Source: Cloacimonetes bacterium TCS60 (GTDB lineage: Bacteria > Cloacimonadota > Cloacimonadia > JGIOTU-2). Taken from it: a stretch of 8,470 nucleotides of DNA. The notes under the pieces were generated by a model. It was not told the DNA's origin, made no database searches, and was given only the letters and a program-made list of their open reading frames with translations. The position numbers and the translations under genes are program-made. The stretch is taken from positions 1 through 8,470 of the forward strand of contig LSCK01000067.1 of assembly GCA_001577135.1 (NCBI GenBank), written 5' to 3'. This document shows, one piece after another, positions 1-8,470 of the stretch; position 1 is the first letter of the stretch; each line of letters starts with the position of its first letter.

Positions 1-1384
1 GTGCCTTTGTATCTAGAATGTTCTTCAATTCTTCTGCCAGCTTCACTAACTTCTTATATTCATCTTCAATTTTTTCTCGTTCTAAGCCTGTTAACCTTCT
101 CAAGCGCATGCGTAAGATTGCTTTTGCTTGTTTTTCGGAGAAACCAAATTTTTCCTGTAATTTTTCATTTGCTTCACTTGTGCTATTAGATGCTTTAATA
201 GTTTCGATTACGGCATCGATATTATCAAGAGCAATGCGATATCCTTCCAGAATGTGAATTCTATTTTCTGCTTTATTAAGTTCAAATTTGGTTTTACGGA
301 CAATAACTTCATGCCGATGATCAATGAAATTTTGAATTAAGGCTTTCATGGAGAGGATTTTGGGTTCGCCATGAACCAGGGCTCGATTATTTACATTAAA
401 ACTAGTTTGTAGGCGAGTGTATTTGTATAATTTGTTTAAAACGGTCTCTGCTACGGCATTTCTTTTAACTGTTACTACAAGTCGCATTCCCTGTCTGCCA
501 GATTCATCTCTGATATCTCTAATTCCTTTTATACGATCATTTTTAACAACTTTCACGATTTTATCAATTAATCTAGATTTACTAATCTTATAAGGAATCT
601 CAGTAATTACAATTATTTCTGAGCCGTTATTTTTAGTCTCGATCCCAACCTTTCCTCTTACAACAACTCTACCATGTCCTGATATAAAGTAATCCTTTAT
701 ACCACCTTTTCCAATAATGTAACCACCTGTAGAAAAATCAGGTCCTTTAATAAAATCCATTATTTTTAGGGGTTCCATATCAGGATTATCAATTAGAGCT
801 TTAACACCATTGCATACTTCGGTCACGTTATGTTGGGGCATATTGGTTGCCATTCCCACAGCAATACCAGATGCGCCATTCACTAATAAGTTTGGAAATT
901 TAGCGGGGAAAACCAGAGGTTCTTCTCTGGTGTCATCATAATTAGATTGGAAATTCACAGTATCTTTATTAAGATCTTCCATTAAGTCAACAGCAGCTTT
1001 TTGTAAACGTGCTTCGGTGTAACGCATAGCTGCGGGTGGATCTCCATCCTGAGAACCGAAATTCCCCTGACCATCTACTAACATATATCTGAGACTCCAT
1101 GGTTGAGCCATTCTGACCAATGTGGGATATATAACTTGTTCTCCATGCGGATGGTAATTTCCAGAGGTATCACCAGCAATTTTTGCACATTTTCGAAAAT
1201 TACTCCCCGGAGTTAGTTTTAATTCATGCATTGCATAAAGAATGCGTCTTTGTGAAGGCTTTAAACCATCACGCACATCGGGTAAGGCTCTGGAGGTTAT
1301 CACACTCATAGAATATTCCAGATATGCTTTCGTTAAGACATCCTCGATCTCTTTATTTTCAATTCTTGATCTATCGTGTATCAT
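1..1384 (-). CDS. gyrA: DNA gyrase subunit A, N-terminal part (gene runs off the left edge)
   Basis: Type II topoisomerase subunit that cuts and rejoins DNA; with GyrB it makes the A2B2 gyrase that introduces negative supercoils. The first 461 codons are visible and open to the left edge, so the C-terminal DNA-wrapping domain with its GyrA box lies outside. Residues 30-50 ([20 protein letters not shown]) are the family signature. The winged-helix segment [20 protein letters not shown] spans 74-93, and the catalytic tyrosine is Y122 in [10 protein letters not shown], the same number as in E. coli. The tower and coiled-coil region follows ([30 protein letters not shown] near 435-450). The ATG at 1382-1384 is preceded by AAGGA with a 9-base spacer and lies 26 bases after gyrB. 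An upstream ATG at 1392-1394 is out of frame. At the quinolone-contact positions it has Gln83 and Pro87 in place of E. coli Ser83 and Asp87. ParC is the alternative, but the adjacent gyrB-type partner favours GyrA. Confidence 0.96.
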   Translation of the reverse strand, partial: MIHDRSRIENKEIEDVLTKAYLEYSMSVITSRALPDVRDGLKPSQRRILYAMHELKLTPGSNFRKCAKIAGDTSGNYHPHGEQVIYPTLVRMAQPWSLRYMLVDGQGNFGSQDGDPPAAMRYTEARLQKAAVDLMEDLNKDTVNFQSNYDDTREEPLVFPAKFPNLLVNGASGIAVGMATNMPQHNVTEVCNGVKALIDNPDMEPLKIMDFIKGPDFSTGGYIIGKGGIKDYFISGHGRVVVRGKVGIETKNNGSEIIVITEIPYKISKSRLIDKIVKVVKNDRIKGIRDIRDESGRQGMRLVVTVKRNAVAETVLNKLYKYTRLQTSFNVNNRALVHGEPKILSMKALIQNFIDHRHEVIVRKTKFELNKAENRIHILEGYRIALDNIDAVIETIKASNSTSEANEKLQEKFGFSEKQAKAILRMRLRRLTGLEREKIEDEYKKLVKLAEELKNILDTKA

Positions 1385-1393
1385 TTAATGCCA

Positions 1394-1398
1394 TCCTT
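1394..1398 (-). promoter_or_regulatory. Ribosome binding site of gyrA
   Basis: The minus strand reads AAGGA nine bases before the gyrA ATG, inside the 26-base gyrB-gyrA gap. It supports the chosen start and shows that gyrA has its own initiation site despite being downstream in the same transcript. There is no room for a separate promoter outside coding sequence. Confidence 0.6.
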
Positions 1399-1410
1399 AA
1401 TATTTTCTTT

Positions 1411-3320
<1,910 letters not shown>

Positions 3321-3327
3321 AAGTAAA

Positions 3328-3912
3328 TTAATCTTTTATTCCTTTTAATAAATTATCATATTTATCTGCTTTATCATTAATATTTTGTTTAACATCACCC
3401 AAACTAATGATCAGGTCTACTTGTGATAATTTTGGAGTTTTTATGCCGTTTCTGGGACGACTGTATAAAACTTGTCCCCGCGGGATTTTATTTGAAAGGG
3501 AATAGGAGACCTTGCCAATTTCAAGCCCACTATTGATCAGGCGAATTTTAGCTTCATCCAAACTGAGATTATCCAGTGTTGGGACAGGAATAAGTTCGGG
3601 TCCCTTGCTGGTAATTACCTCTATCGTATAGCCTTCTTTTACGACAGAATTAGCCAGTGGTTCCTGTTTTATAATACTTCCTTTTAAAATTTCCTGGCTG
3701 TTTCGTTCACCAATTTTCTCAATGTATAATCCCTTTTTATAAAGATCGTGCTTTGCATTTTTATAGTCCCTTTGGATCAGATCAGGAACGACCACTTCAT
3801 CGCCATGCTGGGTGTAAAATATTAAAAAGGTTTTGGTGAGGGCAAAGCCAAGTAAAAAAATTATTAAGAAACTGGCAATTACATAAAAAATATTTTTAAA
3901 TAAATTTAACAT
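3328..3912 (-). CDS. Small membrane-anchored PASTA-domain protein, no kinase domain
   Basis: A 194-residue protein of unknown specific role. Residues 1-7 are a short start with one lysine, followed by a single hydrophobic segment at about 8-33 (FYVIASFLIIFLLGFALTK), which reads as a signal anchor. The rest should lie outside the membrane. Two PASTA repeats follow: about 38-104 (VVVPDLI, IIKQEPLANSVVKEG, VITSKG) and about 105-172 (ELIPVPTLDNLSLDEAK, GQVLYSRPRNG, DLIISLGD). The tail, 173-194, is charged and probably disordered. PASTA repeats are known from Ser/Thr kinases of the PrkC/PknB type and from some penicillin-binding proteins, where several bind peptidoglycan fragments or sense the cell wall. 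No kinase or transpeptidase sequence is present here. The start overlaps the end of rsmB by 7 bases and has a GAGG site, so translation is probably coupled to rsmB. A cell-wall role is inference. Confidence 0.9.
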   Translation of the reverse strand: MLNLFKNIFYVIASFLIIFLLGFALTKTFLIFYTQHGDEVVVPDLIQRDYKNAKHDLYKKGLYIEKIGERNSQEILKGSIIKQEPLANSVVKEGYTIEVITSKGPELIPVPTLDNLSLDEAKIRLINSGLEIGKVSYSLSNKIPRGQVLYSRPRNGIKTPKLSQVDLIISLGDVKQNINDKADKYDNLLKGIKD

Positions 3913-5216
3913 TTTTTCCTCAGCCGTGCTGCAAAAGAACCATCCATATTATGAATATGAGGAAAGGTTTTGACATAATCATCTTTAACAAAATCTGAAT
4001 TGACATAATTAGTAGGATTTTCCAGGATAAAATCTGCATTGTTATTCAAAAATTCTTCTACTTGTACTTCGTTTTCAATTCTATTCATGGTGCAGGTAGA
4101 ATATACTATTACTCCATTTTCCTTTAATATATTTGCACTATTTTGCAGCAGTTTTTTTTGAATCTGAATTAAATTTTTAAAATTATCTTTATTCTTAAGG
4201 CGGATTTCAGGCTTCTTTTGAATTACACCGTAACCCGAGCAAGGCGCGTCAATTAAAATTTTATCAAATTTATTTTTTGGAGAAAAATCAGTTATAGTTT
4301 TATTTAATATTTTTAAATTTTCCACATCCAACCTTTGAGTATTATCTTTCAATAATTTCAAACGATTTTCATCAATATCGTTGGCAAAGATCAAGTCTTT
4401 TGTTTTACTGGCAATATTAAAAGTTTTGCCACCCGGTGCAGCACACAGATCCAAAATTTTTTCTCCTTCAGCAATATCCAAAAGTTCTACTGGAAGTAAA
4501 GTGCTCTCATCCTGGATATAGTACTTACCTTCCTTAAAAAATTTATCTGAGCGAAAATTATAAGTGTCGTTGATTTTGATTACTTTTGGGAAAAATTTAC
4601 TTAATGAAAATTTTATATCATTTTTTTGTAAGTGCTGTTGGAACTTTTCAAACTCATCGTCTGAACCATAAAAATGGACACTCAATTCAGGCGTTTTGTT
4701 GAAATATTTACATAATTTTATAGTGTCTTTTTTACCAAAATCATCCATCCAATCTTCAATTAAATGGAGAGGAAAAGAGTATTCATAAGCAATTTTCTGC
4801 ATGGGATCTTGCGGCAGTTTAAAATTGTTCTTATTTCTGAGGTAAACTCGAAGTAGAGCATTGACTTTACTTTTTAACTCTTTGATATAATGTTTTTTAC
4901 AGAGATTTACAGTTTCATTAACTGCAGCGTAATCCGGGATGGAATTCATATATATCAGCTGAAAAAGTCCGAGTCGAATTATGTTTTTAAATTTATTTCT
5001 GCTGATGTTAAAATTGTAATTTGTGTTTAGCAGTTCAATTAGATAATCAAGATAGATTTTACGAGTGATTGTTCCTTTGGTTAGTGCATAAAATAGTTGC
5101 TTTTCATGAGAATTTAAATTATATTTATTTGTGTAATCCATTAAAATTGATTTACAATTCTGATTATTTATGAGAATCTTATTAAGAGCTTTGTAGGTTA
5201 ATTCTCTGGAATTCAT
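3906..5216 (-). CDS. rsmB: 16S rRNA (cytosine-5)-methyltransferase RsmB
   Basis: SAM-dependent methyltransferase of the RsmB/Sun family; the E. coli enzyme makes m5C967 in 16S rRNA. At 436 residues it is close to the E. coli length (429). Residues 1-125 are a NusB-like helical RNA-binding domain, with RLGLFQLIYMNSIPDYAAVN at 81-100 typical of it. The catalytic domain begins near 150. The SAM-binding loop is LDLCAAPGGKT (255-265). Motif IV, DAPCSGYG (323-330), carries C326, and motif VI, YSTCT (372-376), carries the catalytic nucleophile C375. This two-cysteine layout is that of RNA m5C enzymes. The end, DGSFAARLRKKC, matches the usual family C-terminus. The ATG lies six bases after the ruvA stop with no clear Shine-Dalgarno sequence, suggesting coupling with ruvA. 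The 3' end overlaps the PASTA gene. The NusB domain separates it from RsmF and other NOL1/NOP2/Sun members. Confidence 0.95.
   Translation of the reverse strand: MNSRELTYKALNKILINNQNCKSILMDYTNKYNLNSHEKQLFYALTKGTITRKIYLDYLIELLNTNYNFNISRNKFKNIIRLGLFQLIYMNSIPDYAAVNETVNLCKKHYIKELKSKVNALLRVYLRNKNNFKLPQDPMQKIAYEYSFPLHLIEDWMDDFGKKDTIKLCKYFNKTPELSVHFYGSDDEFEKFQQHLQKNDIKFSLSKFFPKVIKINDTYNFRSDKFFKEGKYYIQDESTLLPVELLDIAEGEKILDLCAAPGGKTFNIASKTKDLIFANDIDENRLKLLKDNTQRLDVENLKILNKTITDFSPKNKFDKILIDAPCSGYGVIQKKPEIRLKNKDNFKNLIQIQKKLLQNSANILKENGVIVYSTCTMNRIENEVQVEEFLNNNADFILENPTNYVNSDFVKDDYVKTFPHIHNMDGSFAARLRKKC
3918..3921 (-). promoter_or_regulatory. Ribosome binding site of the PASTA gene, inside rsmB
   Basis: The minus strand reads GAGG followed by five A and the ATG at 3910-3912. 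The site is within the last codons of rsmB, and the two genes share ATGTTAA (3906-3912). This decides the start of the PASTA gene and implies that ribosomes finishing rsmB can reinitiate on it. Confidence 0.65.
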
Positions 5217-5222
5217 TTTATT

Positions 5223-5822
5223 CTAGTTATGAATTGATTTTATAACGTTTTTGACAATCACTTCTGAACTTGTGGGTTTATTATTCTTTAAATATTTTCT
5301 AATTTCTTTTTTTACAGTTCTGCGGTTATATCCCAGAGAAATAAGTGCATTTTCTGAATCCCTTATTAGATTTTTAGTATTATCAGAGACCTTCATATTT
5401 GCTTTTGACTCCAGAGACAAATCCGCAAAGCTATCTTTTAATTCTACAATTAATCTTTGAGCAGTTTTTTTCCCAACTCCAGGAATCTCAGTCAGCATGG
5501 CAACATTTTTCTCAGCAATAGAACTGATCAAATTCTCTATTGAAAGACCAGAAAGAACTGATATAGCAATTTTTGCTCCAATACCAGATACTTTTATTAG
5601 TGACTGAAAAACTTCTCTCTGCAGGGATGAATGGAATCCATAGATAGTTAAATCATTTTCTTTTACATCTAAATAGGTAAAAAGTTTTACTTCAGTACCA
5701 ACATCACCAATTTGCTCAGACGTTGTAATAGGAATATTGATTTTGTAACCAATACCCTGAATATCGATTACAGCATATGTTGTCTTTTTCTCAGTAATTT
5801 TGCCTTTAATATATTCAAACAT
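5223..5822 (-). CDS. ruvA: Holliday junction branch migration complex subunit RuvA
   Basis: RuvA tetramers hold the four-way DNA junction in a square-planar form and load the RuvB motor; RuvC then cuts. The 199 residues compare with 203 in E. coli. The N-terminal OB-fold domain is residues 1-62, starting MFEYIKGKI where E. coli has MIGRLRG, and including QGIGYKI. Domain II holds two helix-hairpin-helix motifs, LIKVSGIGAKIAISVLSG (about 75-92) and LTEIPGVGKKTAQRLIVEL (about 110-128), which bind the junction backbone. An acidic and lysine-rich linker follows. Domain III, the RuvB contact, is about 150-199 (LIRDSENALISLGYNRRTVK). The ATG is two bases after the ruvC stop with no recognisable Shine-Dalgarno sequence, so translation is probably coupled. 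The next gene is rsmB where many genomes have ruvB. Confidence 0.97.
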   Translation of the reverse strand: MFEYIKGKITEKKTTYAVIDIQGIGYKINIPITTSEQIGDVGTEVKLFTYLDVKENDLTIYGFHSSLQREVFQSLIKVSGIGAKIAISVLSGLSIENLISSIAEKNVAMLTEIPGVGKKTAQRLIVELKDSFADLSLESKANMKVSDNTKNLIRDSENALISLGYNRRTVKKEIRKYLKNNKPTSSEVIVKNVIKSIHN

Positions 5823-5824
5823 AT

Positions 5825-6322
5825 TTATAAATTTGATTTTATTTTATTATAATGACAGATTCCAATTGCTAACGCATCAGAAATATCATAAGAAGATTTT
5901 TTCTTCAATTTTGTATTTAGAATCGCATTAACCATGTATAATACCTGGCGTTTTGATGCTCTTCCATTTCCTACAACGGATTTTTTAATTTTTCTGGGAG
6001 TATATTCATAAGTAGGTACATCGCTTTGCTCCAGGGCAAGCATAATTGCTCCTCTGGCTTCTCCGAGTGATAAAACTGAGCGCACATTTTTTGCATAGAA
6101 AATTTTCTCAATACTAGCCTGGTCGGGTTGGAATTCATTGATGATAGCGGTAATTTCTTCATGTATTTTCAAAATTCGTTTTTGCAACTTATCTTTGCTG
6201 GAAGTAGTGATTTTACCAAAGGTTATAGGTTTCAGGCGAGAACGATTGGCCTTGAGTATAGCATATCCAGTTACAACTGAACCAGGATCGATGCCCACTA
6301 TTATGGTTTTTTCTTTACTCAT
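5825..6322 (-). CDS. ruvC: Crossover junction endodeoxyribonuclease RuvC
   Basis: Dimeric, metal-dependent nuclease that resolves Holliday junctions by symmetrical nicks, acting with RuvAB. At 165 residues it is near the family norm (E. coli 173). The RNase H-like fold shows all four acidic catalytic positions: D12 in VGIDPGSVVTGY, E72 in ASIEKIFYAKN, and D146 and D149 in SYDISDALAIGICH. The junction-contacting stretch VRSVLSLGEARGAIMLAL (80-97) and TPRKIKKSVVGNGRASKRQV (108-127) are typical. The start ATG lies inside the end of yebC (8-base overlap), and no strong Shine-Dalgarno sequence precedes it. The yebC-ruvC-ruvA order is shared with many bacteria, which supports the call. Confidence 0.97.
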   Translation of the reverse strand: MSKEKTIIVGIDPGSVVTGYAILKANRSRLKPITFGKITTSSKDKLQKRILKIHEEITAIINEFQPDQASIEKIFYAKNVRSVLSLGEARGAIMLALEQSDVPTYEYTPRKIKKSVVGNGRASKRQVLYMVNAILNTKLKKKSSYDISDALAIGICHYNKIKSNL

Positions 6323-7067
6323 CAGATGCTACATGTTCCAGGACATCATCATCGATATCAAAATTTGCATAGACATCCTGCACGTCATCCAAATCTTCTA
6401 GATCGTTGATAATATTAATGATTTGACCGGCATTATCATTTGCTGGAACGGTATTTTTGGGTTTAAATATGAGCTGATAGTTTTCAATCTCTATCTCCTG
6501 TTCTTCCAGGGCAGAAACCACATTATGCATCTCATTAGATTTAGTGGAGAGAATATAGAATTCATCTTCAGTTTCCATATTTTCTGCTCCCCCTTCCAGA
6601 GCAAGCATCATCATTTCATCTTCATCAATATCGTTCTTTTTTATCATAATTGAACCGATGCGAGTAAAATTCCAAGCTACAGCACCTTTTTCAGCCAGAT
6701 TACCATTGTGGGATGTGAGAATATGTCTAATTTGTGATACAGTTCTTTTACTATTATCAGTTAAACCATCTATCATTAAGGCAACTCCACCTGGAGCATA
6801 GCCCTCATACAGGAATGGTTCGTAGTTCACGCCTTCCAGCTCTCCGGTTCCTTTTTTAATTGCCCGTTCGATGTTGTCCTTGGGCATATTTGCATTCTGA
6901 GCTTTAATTATAGCAGAGCGCAGGTCAGGATTAATTTCCGGATCTCCCCCCTTCTCTCTGGCAGCAACAGTAATTTCACGGATAATTTTAGTAAATATTT
7001 TACCACGCTTGGCGTCTTCTTTACGTTTTTTATGCTTAATCGAACTCCATTTATTATGTCCGGACAT
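6315..7067 (-). CDS. yebC: YebC/PmpR (TACO1) family protein
   Basis: Member of the YebC/TACO1 family. The family is often annotated as a transcriptional regulator; more recent work on family members supports a translation role, including relief of ribosome stalling at proline-rich stretches. The mitochondrial relative TACO1 is a translational activator of COX1. The 250 residues match the family length (about 240-250). The N-terminus MSGHNKWSSIKHKK is diagnostic. Next come KIFTKIIREITVAAREKGGD (24-43), a positively charged helical domain, and NMPKDNIERAIKKGTGE (80-96). The central part has YEGYAPGGVALMID and GNLAEKGAVAWNF, and the acidic C-terminal part has LEDLDDVQDVYANFDI. The start has GGAGGA just upstream. 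It lies 32 bases after the EF-G-like gene and overlaps ruvC by 8 bases. Which subfamily function applies cannot be read from the sequence. Confidence 0.96.
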   Translation of the reverse strand: MSGHNKWSSIKHKKRKEDAKRGKIFTKIIREITVAAREKGGDPEINPDLRSAIIKAQNANMPKDNIERAIKKGTGELEGVNYEPFLYEGYAPGGVALMIDGLTDNSKRTVSQIRHILTSHNGNLAEKGAVAWNFTRIGSIMIKKNDIDEDEMMMLALEGGAENMETEDEFYILSTKSNEMHNVVSALEEQEIEIENYQLIFKPKNTVPANDNAGQIINIINDLEDLDDVQDVYANFDIDDDVLEHVASDE

Positions 7068-7070
7068 AAA

Positions 7071-7076
7071 TCCTCC
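7071..7076 (-). promoter_or_regulatory. Ribosome binding site of yebC
   Basis: The minus strand reads GGAGGA, three bases before the yebC ATG. This is the strongest Shine-Dalgarno sequence in the window, in the largest intergenic gap (7068-7099, 32 bases). No inverted repeat followed by T residues is evident in that gap, so I see no terminator separating yebC from the upstream gene. Confidence 0.75.
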
Positions 7077-7099
7077 AAAATTCTTTTTGCAGAATCAAA

Positions 7100-8470
7100 T
7101 TATTCATCCTGTTTGCTGTCCCGAATGACTTGCTCAGCAATATCATTAGGTAGTTTCTGATAATATCCAAACTCTTGTGAAAAATATCCTTTACCTTTGG
7201 TTAAAGATTTTAGAGTGGAATAGTAATCATAAAGTTCTGACAAAGGAAGCTCAGCATTAATAACCTGGTTATTACCGTCCTGAGACATACCAAGAATCTT
7301 ACCTCTAATACTACTGATATTTCCCATAACATCACCCATACTTTCAGTGGGTACAACAATTTTAATTTTATGAATGGGTTCAAGTAGAATGGGTTTAGAT
7401 TTAACAAAGGCATCTTGTAATGCTTTGCGAGCTGCCACTTTAAAAGCTTTCTCTGAGGAATCGACATCATGAAAATCTCCGTCATAAAGTTCAACACTAA
7501 GATCAACACCAGGAAAACCAGCCAGAATTCCCTGGGCCAATGTCTCGCTTAAACCTTTTTCTACAGCTGGAATAAATTTACTGGGAATAACTCCGCCCAC
7601 AATTGAATCTATGAATTCAAAACCGGAACCAGATTTAAGAGGAGCAACTTTAATATAAACTTCACCATATTCACCGTGACCGCCGGTCTGTTTTTTGTGG
7701 CGATATTTTGCTTTTGTTTTTCCACGAATTGTTTCTTTATAAGGAATCCGCGGTTTGGAAAGTTTTGCATCGATATTATAGTCGTTTTTTAATTTATTTT
7801 GGACAAGGTTAATTTGAGTATCTCCCTGACCAGCTAAGATACTCTGCTGTGTTTCATCATCATATTCCAGGTGAATTGAGGGATCCTCTCCAATAATTTT
7901 TGATAGAGCTGGACCAATCTTATCCTCATCAGATTGACTCTGAGGTTTAATTGATTTCCAGTAAACACTCTCGGGATAATCAAAAGGTCTTACAATAATT
8001 CGCTCACCTTTATCAGCAAAACTGAAGTTAGTTTGAGAGCCTTTGATTTTAACCAAACCGCCAAAATCACCACAAGGGACTGCATCTGCATCTTCTCTTT
8101 TTTTACCAGAGATAAAATACATTTGACCAACCTTATTTTTTGTTTGATTATTTACGATTTCAAACTCATCTCCAGTCTCCAATGATCCTGAATAGAGGCG
8201 TACAAGTGAAACATCTCCCTGATTGGGTACGTAAAAAGTCTTGAGCACAAAACCAAGGGTCTTATCATAATTGTCTAAATCAAGTTCAACTTTCTCACCA
8301 TTCTTTTCAACTTCAATGGAATTGATGTCCTGAGGAGAGGGAAAAATATCATTCGTTAGATCCATAACTTGATTTACACCAATATTACTTGTGGCGGAAC
8401 ATGACATAACCGGTAGAATGTTGCCCTGGATAAATGAAGCCTTGAGCCCATCGTGAATTTCTTCAGGAGA
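7100..8470 (-). CDS. fusA: Elongation factor G-like translational GTPase, C-terminal part (gene runs off the right edge)
   Basis: The open frame continues past the internal methionine at 8405-8407 to the right edge, giving 456 residues. The first 21 (SPEEIHDGLKASFIQGNILPV) plus MSCSATSNIGVNQVMDL match the end of an EF-G GTPase domain, so the G1-G4 motifs lie outside. By fragment numbering, domain II is about 68-165, III about 167-240, IV about 241-363 (KQTGGHGEYGEV; loop YDGDFHDVDSSEKAF with H334) and V about 364-440 (GDVMGNISSIRGKILGM; KGKGYFSQEFGYY). EF-G moves tRNA and mRNA through the ribosome. Domains III and IV look closer to the EF-G-like paralogue group (EF-G2/FusA2 type) than to housekeeping EF-G: GQGDTQINL stands where GxGELHL is usual, and the gene is not beside rpsL, rpsG or tuf in what is visible. 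The symbol marks the family; which paralogue it is remains uncertain. It precedes yebC by 32 bases. Confidence 0.92.
   Translation of the reverse strand, partial: SPEEIHDGLKASFIQGNILPVMSCSATSNIGVNQVMDLTNDIFPSPQDINSIEVEKNGEKVELDLDNYDKTLGFVLKTFYVPNQGDVSLVRLYSGSLETGDEFEIVNNQTKNKVGQMYFISGKKREDADAVPCGDFGGLVKIKGSQTNFSFADKGERIIVRPFDYPESVYWKSIKPQSQSDEDKIGPALSKIIGEDPSIHLEYDDETQQSILAGQGDTQINLVQNKLKNDYNIDAKLSKPRIPYKETIRGKTKAKYRHKKQTGGHGEYGEVYIKVAPLKSGSGFEFIDSIVGGVIPSKFIPAVEKGLSETLAQGILAGFPGVDLSVELYDGDFHDVDSSEKAFKVAARKALQDAFVKSKPILLEPIHKIKIVVPTESMGDVMGNISSIRGKILGMSQDGNNQVINAELPLSELYDYYSTLKSLTKGKGYFSQEFGYYQKLPNDIAEQVIRDSKQDE

Noticed and set aside
3906..3920. Programmed -1 frameshift joining RsmB to the PASTA protein
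   Set aside because: A run of six A in two lysine codons precedes the rsmB stop, and a -1 slip would enter the PASTA frame. However, the run is preceded by G and so is not a perfect slippery heptamer, no stimulatory structure is evident, and the PASTA gene has its own GAGG site and ATG. Simple overlap and reinitiation explain it.
7068..7099. Promoter or terminator in the largest intergenic gap
   Set aside because: Only 32 bases, much of it used by the yebC ribosome binding site; no -35/-10 pair and no hairpin with a T tract could be made out.
7210..7509. Minus-strand open frame of 99 codons in another frame of the EF-G-like gene
   Set aside because: Overlaps conserved domains IV and V of the EF-G-like protein, is leucine- and methionine-rich as expected of a shifted frame, and shows no domain. 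A similar 63-codon frame at 5971-6162 inside ruvC is rejected for the same reason.
8405..8407. ATG as the start of the EF-G-like gene
   Set aside because: The frame stays open to the right edge, and the 21 residues before this methionine align with the end of an EF-G GTPase domain. It is an internal methionine of a gene cut by the window.

Overview
The window is a compact stretch of bacterial chromosome with eight protein genes, all on the minus strand. They run from the right edge to the left with no gap longer than 32 bases. In transcription order they are: the 3' part of an elongation factor G-like GTPase gene, yebC, ruvC, ruvA, rsmB, a small membrane-anchored PASTA-domain protein, gyrB, and the 5' part of gyrA. 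Both end genes are cut by the window edges. I see no RNA gene, mobile element, CRISPR array, terminator or room for a conventional intergenic promoter, so the set reads as one operon or part of one.

The DNA is AT-rich, with mostly AGA arginine codons and many A/T-ending codons. The genes are ordinary bacterial core genes. The EF-G-like paralogue, the PASTA protein without a kinase domain, the short GyrB (632 aa, no enterobacterial insert) and gyrase residues unlike those of E. coli at the quinolone site point away from Proteobacteria. An AT-rich, little-cultured lineage such as Cloacimonadota or another FCB-group or candidate phylum is my guess. It rests on general resemblance only and has low confidence.

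Right part (7100-8470, then 6315-7067): translation. The EF-G-like protein keeps domains II to V in the window, and YebC is the TACO1-family factor. Centre right (5223-6322): Holliday junction processing by RuvC nuclease and RuvA, with ruvB absent from the slot after ruvA. Centre (3906-5216): RsmB, a 16S rRNA cytosine-5 methyltransferase. Then (3328-3912) a single-pass membrane protein with two PASTA repeats, overlapping the end of rsmB. Left (1-3309): both DNA gyrase subunits. The genes serve translation, recombination and DNA topology. Only the RuvC/RuvA and GyrB/GyrA pairs act together in a clear biochemical sense.

The window does not appear to contain a new multi-gene system. The points most worth a second look are the gyrase quinolone-pocket substitutions (GyrA Gln83 and Pro87, GyrB Trp447), the kinase-less PASTA protein sitting directly behind rsmB, the altered domain III motif of the EF-G-like protein, and the placement of gyrBA at the end of a yebC-ruvCA-rsmB cluster.
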